A stretch of 64,000 bases of DNA from Bacteroidales bacterium (GTDB lineage: Bacteria; Bacteroidota; Bacteroidia; Bacteroidales; UBA932): positions 1 to 64,000 of the forward strand of contig JAEEVC010000009.1 of NCBI GenBank assembly GCA_016287075.1. The letters are read 5' to 3'. Each line of letters starts with the position of its first letter. Positions within the stretch are counted from its first letter, which is position 1. Made by a program: the position numbers and the translations under genes. Positions 60,434 to 64,000 of the stretch are shown piece by piece. The notes under the pieces were generated by a model. The model made no database searches and was not told the origin of the DNA. It saw nothing but the letters and a program-made list of their open reading frames with translations.

Positions 60434-60498
60434 GAAATAATAACCCGTATCACCGGTGGCTGCTGCTTCGCAGCCCTGTCCGGGTAAATGACACCGGT
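60434..60498 (-). repeat. Palindromic repeat element, truncated copy 4
   Basis: Read on the minus strand this is a truncated left arm (ACCGGTG), the conserved core (CATTTACCCGGACAGGGC and the GCTGC-GAA-GCAGC hairpin), and a full right arm 60434-60458. It follows the full copy 5 after a short TGTTTG spacer, the same order as the pair at 30018-30170. Confidence 0.85.
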
Positions 60499-60504
60499 CA
60501 AACA

Positions 60505-60587
60505 GAAATAGTAACCTGCACCACCGGTGTCTGCTGCTTCGCAGCCCTGTCCGGGTAAATGCCACCGGTGATGCAGGTTACTATTTC
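60505..60587 (-). repeat. Palindromic repeat element, full copy 5
   Basis: Arms 60505-60529 and 60563-60587 pair along all 25 nt when read on the minus strand, apart from one T.G wobble at the same place as in copies 1 and 2. An A-T pair of the other copies is here G-C (GAAATAG/CTATTTC against GAAATAA/TTATTTC). It lies between divergent genes, about 80 bp before the lpxL-like promoter. Confidence 0.9.
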
Positions 60588-60669
60588 CATTTCATTCAGG
60601 TTGAAATGAATGATCGGGGCGCTGTAGTGTGACGGTGGGTGACCTGAAAAGACGGTCGCGGCGGGGAGA

Positions 60670-60701
60670 TTTGCAGTTGCGGCAAAAATAAGTTATCTTT
60701 G
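60670..60701 (+). promoter_or_regulatory. Promoter of the acyltransferase gene (TTTG-N20-TATCTTTG)
   Basis: TTTG at 60670-60673 and TATCTTTG at 60694-60701 have a 20-nt spacer. The -7 element ends 7 bp before the ATG at 60709, so transcription should start at or just before the start codon. Confidence 0.8.
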
Positions 60702-60708
60702 CTTTTCC

Positions 60709-61638
60709 ATGGACAAGGTGAAACTCAATCCCCTCCAGGGGTTCGTGCTGGGACTGATGCGGCTGCTCGGAAGGCTGCCGAAGGGCTTCCATTTCGCGAT
60801 GGCGGATTTCATCGCGTGGTTCGCCCGGCGGGTGCTGCACTACCGGGAGCAGGTCGTCACGGTCAACCTCGCGCGCAGTTTCCCCGAGCTGAAATACTGG
60901 GAGCTGGAGCCCCTTGCCAAGGAGTTTTACCGCCACTTCGCCGACCTCTTCACGGAGGTGGTCCGGTATTCGGTTTTCCAGGGAGAAAAGGGGCGGAAAC
61001 GCCTCAGGGACAGCCATATCCTCGAAGTGAACGACGTCTCGCTGGTGAACCGCCTGCTGGAGACGACCCCGAGCGTGATGGTCCTGAACAGCCACCTTGG
61101 CAACTGGGAACTGTTCGGCGGCATCTCCGAATGCGGGTATGATCCGAAGGAGCCGTTTGCGCTCCGGCCCGGCCATATCGTGGCCGTGTACAAGGAGATG
61201 ACCAGCAAATTCTCCGACGGCCTGTTCGAAGCCTGCCGCCTCGGACCGGTCATGGGGACGGATTTCGACGGCTATGTCGAGTCTTCCCAGGTCATGCGCT
61301 TTGCGCTGAAGAACCGTGACCGGAAGCGTTTCTACATGTTCAACACCGACCAGTCGCCCTACGGCAATGCGGCCTGGACGGAGGTGGAATTCCTCCACCA
61401 GCCCACCCGGGCGATGCTCGGCGGCGCTTCGCTGGCCTGCCGGCTGCACTATTCGGTCGTCTATCTCCACTGGTCCCGTCCGGAGCGCGGGCGGTACGAA
61501 GCGCGGTTCATCCCGATCTGCGAAGATGCCTCGACAATGACCCCCGAAGGGATCATGCAGGAATTCTACCGCCTCCTCGAGGCCAATATCCGGGAGGATC
61601 CCGCCATGTACCTCTGGACCCACAAACGCTGGAAATAA
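60709..61638 (+). CDS. LpxL/HtrB-family lipid A acyltransferase
   Basis: Inner-membrane acyltransferase that adds a secondary acyl chain to a lipid A precursor. The 309 residues begin with an amphipathic/hydrophobic stretch (NPLQGFVLGLMRLLGRL). Family markers are VNLARSFPEL, the catalytic block MVLNSHLGNWELFG (an HX4E variant of HX4D/E), DQSPYGNAAWTEVEFLHQPT and MYLWTHKRWK at the C-terminus. Length is normal. It is first of three closely spaced genes. Confidence 0.93.
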   Translation: MDKVKLNPLQGFVLGLMRLLGRLPKGFHFAMADFIAWFARRVLHYREQVVTVNLARSFPELKYWELEPLAKEFYRHFADLFTEVVRYSVFQGEKGRKRLRDSHILEVNDVSLVNRLLETTPSVMVLNSHLGNWELFGGISECGYDPKEPFALRPGHIVAVYKEMTSKFSDGLFEACRLGPVMGTDFDGYVESSQVMRFALKNRDRKRFYMFNTDQSPYGNAAWTEVEFLHQPTRAMLGGASLACRLHYSVVYLHWSRPERGRYEARFIPICEDASTMTPEGIMQEFYRLLEANIREDPAMYLWTHKRWK

Positions 61639-61644
61639 TTCATT

Positions 61645-62691
61645 ATGAAAAAGATACTGCTTTTAGCCCTCTGGGGCGTTTCCGTAGCGGCCACCGCCCA
61701 GGAGCCGGTGACCTACTTCCTTCCCGCCACCACCGTCGGTCTCGAAGTGGAAGCGGTCCGGGAGACCTCCTTCGCCGGGCCCTATGCCGCCTTCGCGAAG
61801 AAATACCTCGGCATCGACGTCCGCCTGAAGGACGAAACCCGGACCTGCCTCGTTTCCGTCGGCCTCGAGCCGGCGACGGAGGCCGATCCCGCCGCCCGTT
61901 TCTCGGTCGATCCCGGCAAGGAGGCCGACCGCTTCCTCGCCCTTTCCGCCCAGGGCCTCATCAGCCTCGGGGAGGATACGCCGCCGGAGGCCGTGCGCTG
62001 GAATTTCGTCGCCCCGGAGCGCTCGGACTTCAACCGTAAGGGCGTCTCCGCCGGCCAGGCGAAGGAGCGCCGCACGACTTACAAGAACGTCAAGTCGGAT
62101 TCGACCGATATCTTCACGCAAGTGCCTGTTTATCAGGATGTCGTCGTGACTCGGACGCCGGAACAGCGCGCCCGCGAGGCGGCGGAGCTGATCCTCAAGG
62201 TCCGCCAGGAACGCTACAAGATCACGGTTGGCGACACCGATGCGACCTACAGCGGGGAGGCCCTTGGCAGCGCCATCGCCGAACTGACCCGCATGGAAGA
62301 GGAGTACATGACCCTCTTCGTCGGCTATACGGTCAAGGAGACCCAGCATGCCTCTTTCGAAGTGCGCCCCGAACCGGGCCGCGACCAGGCCTATCCGGTC
62401 TTCCGGATCTCTCCGGAGGACGGCGTCATCGCCCCGGATGACGGGGAGGGGACCCTGTACTACCTGTCGTTCGCGCCCGAGAAGACCGCCGAGGCCCGGC
62501 CGGTCCCGGAAGAGGCCGCCGGCGGGAAGCACGCCAAAGAGAAGAAGGAGAGCAAGACCGCCCGTTACATCCACTACCGGATCCCCGCCGTCTGCACGGT
62601 CAGCCTCGGCTCCGGCACCGAGCGGCTCATCCGGACCCGCATCCCAGTCTGGCAGCTCGGAGAAGATGTCCGTTATCAGATTCACAAATAG
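61645..62691 (+). CDS. DUF4831 family secreted protein
   Basis: The 348 residues start with a signal peptide (MKKILLLALWGVSVAATAQ). DUF4831 features follow: VTYFLPATTVGLEVEAVRET, AFAKKYLGIDVRLKDE, TRTPEQRAREAAELILKVRQ and YMTLFVGYTVKETQHASFEV. A Lys/Glu-rich linker (about 285-305) precedes a final beta segment, RIPAVCTVSLGSGTE. Function is unknown. The gene lies 6 bp after the acyltransferase and 9 bp before pepD. Confidence 0.88.
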   Translation: MKKILLLALWGVSVAATAQEPVTYFLPATTVGLEVEAVRETSFAGPYAAFAKKYLGIDVRLKDETRTCLVSVGLEPATEADPAARFSVDPGKEADRFLALSAQGLISLGEDTPPEAVRWNFVAPERSDFNRKGVSAGQAKERRTTYKNVKSDSTDIFTQVPVYQDVVVTRTPEQRAREAAELILKVRQERYKITVGDTDATYSGEALGSAIAELTRMEEEYMTLFVGYTVKETQHASFEVRPEPGRDQAYPVFRISPEDGVIAPDDGEGTLYYLSFAPEKTAEARPVPEEAAGGKHAKEKKESKTARYIHYRIPAVCTVSLGSGTERLIRTRIPVWQLGEDVRYQIHK

Positions 62692-62700
62692 CAGAACAAT

Positions 62701-64000
62701 ATGACAATCAAAGATTTGAACCCCAAGGTCGTATGGGAGAACTTCTACGGCCTGACCCAGATTCCGAGACCCTCCAAGCACGAGGGCAAGGTGATTGAAT
62801 ACCTCTATAACTGGGGCATTGCCCACGGTCTGGAGACCATCCAGGACGAGACCGGGAACATCATCATCCGGAAGCCCGCCACCCCGGGAATGGAGAACCG
62901 CCGCGGGGTGATCCTGCAGGGCCACATGGACATGGTCCCGCAGAAGACCTCCGACTCCGACCACGATTTCCTGAAGGACCCGATCACCACCCTCATCGAC
63001 GGCGACTGGGTGACGGCCGACCGGACCACCCTCGGCGCCGACAACGGCATCGGCGTGGCGATGGGTCTCTCCGTGCTGGAGGATCCCACCGTGAAACACG
63101 GCCCCGTTGAGGTGCTCGTCACCTATGACGAGGAGACCGGCATGACCGGTGCGAACATGCTCGCCCCCGGCGTCCTGCAGGGCGACATCCTCATCAACCT
63201 CGACTCCGAGGAGGAGGGCGAACTCTGTGTCGGCTGCGCCGGCGGACTCGATGCCGAGGCCTCTTTCAAGTACCACAAGTACAATGTGCGCCCCGGCTAT
63301 AAGGGCCTGAAGATCAGTGTCAAGGGCCTTCAGGGCGGCCATTCCGGCATGGACATTTCCCTCTACCGGGCCAATGCCAACAAGGTTCTCGCCCGTATCC
63401 TCCTTCCGCTGATGGAACTCTTCGGCGTGCAGGTCGTGTCCTTTACGGGCGGCTCGCTCCGCAACGCCATCCCGTTCGAGGCCGAGGCCGAGGTCGTCGT
63501 CCCGCACGAGAACGTGGACGCGGTCAAGAAGCTGGTCAAGAGCATCTTCGCCGAGGTGAAGGCCGAGTTCGCCGAGAGCGATCCGGGCGCATCCCTGGCC
63601 GTGGAGGCGGTTCCCGCCGCGAAGAAGTTCATCCAGGGCAGCGTGATGCTCCAGGCGGTCAAGGCGCTCATCGCGTGCCCTTCCGGCGTGATCCGGATGA
63701 GCCGAACGATGGAAGGCCTGACCGAGACGTCCATCAACATGGCCATCGTCCGGACGGAACGGGGCCGGATCTCGGTCCACAGCCTGATGCGGAGCGCGGT
63801 CGACAGCGCGAAGGCGGATCTCGCCGAGCGCGTCCGCTGCGTCTTCGAACTGGCCGGTGCCGATGAAATCGCCTTCAGGGGCGGCTACAGCGGCTGGACG
63901 CCGAAGCTCGACACCCCGATGAACAAGGTGATGATGTCCTGCTTCGAGAAGGTTTACGGAAAGCCGATGAAGGTGATGGCCACCCACGGCGGTCTGGAAT
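62701..64000 (+). CDS. pepD: Aminoacyl-histidine dipeptidase PepD (M20), truncated at window end
   Basis: Cytosolic zinc dipeptidase of broad specificity that splits dipeptides. The first 433 of about 485 residues are present. Motifs are PRPSKHEGKVIEYL, the metal site ILQGHMDMVP, DRTTLGADNGIGVAM, the catalytic TYDEETGMTGA, and NLDSEEEGELCVGCAGG with GGHSGMD further on. It runs off the right edge near a second metal-binding His (MKVMATHGGLE). It would act after peptide import, consistent with the POT transporter and extracellular peptidases elsewhere in the window. Confidence 0.96.
   Translation, partial: MTIKDLNPKVVWENFYGLTQIPRPSKHEGKVIEYLYNWGIAHGLETIQDETGNIIIRKPATPGMENRRGVILQGHMDMVPQKTSDSDHDFLKDPITTLIDGDWVTADRTTLGADNGIGVAMGLSVLEDPTVKHGPVEVLVTYDEETGMTGANMLAPGVLQGDILINLDSEEEGELCVGCAGGLDAEASFKYHKYNVRPGYKGLKISVKGLQGGHSGMDISLYRANANKVLARILLPLMELFGVQVVSFTGGSLRNAIPFEAEAEVVVPHENVDAVKKLVKSIFAEVKAEFAESDPGASLAVEAVPAAKKFIQGSVMLQAVKALIACPSGVIRMSRTMEGLTETSINMAIVRTERGRISVHSLMRSAVDSAKADLAERVRCVFELAGADEIAFRGGYSGWTPKLDTPMNKVMMSCFEKVYGKPMKVMATHGGLE

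Overview
The window is chromosomal DNA from a high-GC member of the Bacteroidota, most likely order Bacteroidales. The evidence is two SusC/SusD pairs, BACON, DUF4843 and DUF4831 proteins, DUF5117-type metalloproteases, a Bacteroides-type POT transporter, a histone H1-like peptide, and promoters of the Bacteroidota form TTTG-N19/20-TAnnTTTG. Genus cannot be told from the sequence. I see no prophage, insertion sequence, CRISPR array, rRNA or replication origin.

Layout. 1-6352: a cut secreted M6-like protease, a histone H1-like peptide, rplY-pth, then a lipoprotein dipeptidyl-peptidase III followed by xerD, divergent from a clostripain-like lipoprotein. 6360-9401: tdk divergent from a three-gene set (acidic coiled-coil protein, rsmI, helix-hairpin-helix protein). 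9391-14770: an overlapping rlmN-patatin/barrel-recX operon, divergent from recA and a small lipoprotein. 14771-17531: a palindromic repeat, tRNA-Arg, rplS, and grpE-dnaJ behind a candidate stress promoter. 17634-32904: GlpT-family transporter, secreted metallophosphoesterase, SusC, SusD and a surface lipoprotein, then a serine-type sulfatase, a DUF1232 protein and an unusual metallophosphoesterase-GDPD fusion. 33226-43205: an eight-gene minus-strand run with very small gaps (POT transporter, zeta-like kinase, TldD, PmbA, SlyD, glycosyltransferase, TrkA, ABC-F). 43335-60373: a seven-gene SusC-SusD-DUF4843-PKD-metalloprotease-metalloprotease-BACON operon, preceded by another outer-membrane receptor. 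60709-64000: lauroyl acyltransferase, DUF4831 protein and a truncated PepD.

Two nutrient-capture loci dominate. The first (17634-32904) reads as a phosphodiester or phosphoglycerol scavenging system: SusC/D-type import, two periplasmic or surface phosphoesterases, a glycerophosphodiesterase domain and an inner-membrane organophosphate antiporter. The second (43335-57418) looks like a peptide or protein capture locus with tandem surface metalloproteases, one of which has lost all its zinc ligands. Peptide handling is a wider theme: DPP III, clostripain-like, M6-like, TldD/PmbA, POT and PepD proteins are also present.

The most unusual non-coding signal is a family of palindromic elements of about 83 bp (14950, 30018, 30109, 60434, 60505). 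They have 25-nt arms that covary between copies and a conserved asymmetric core, and at two of three sites they occur as a full-plus-truncated tandem pair.
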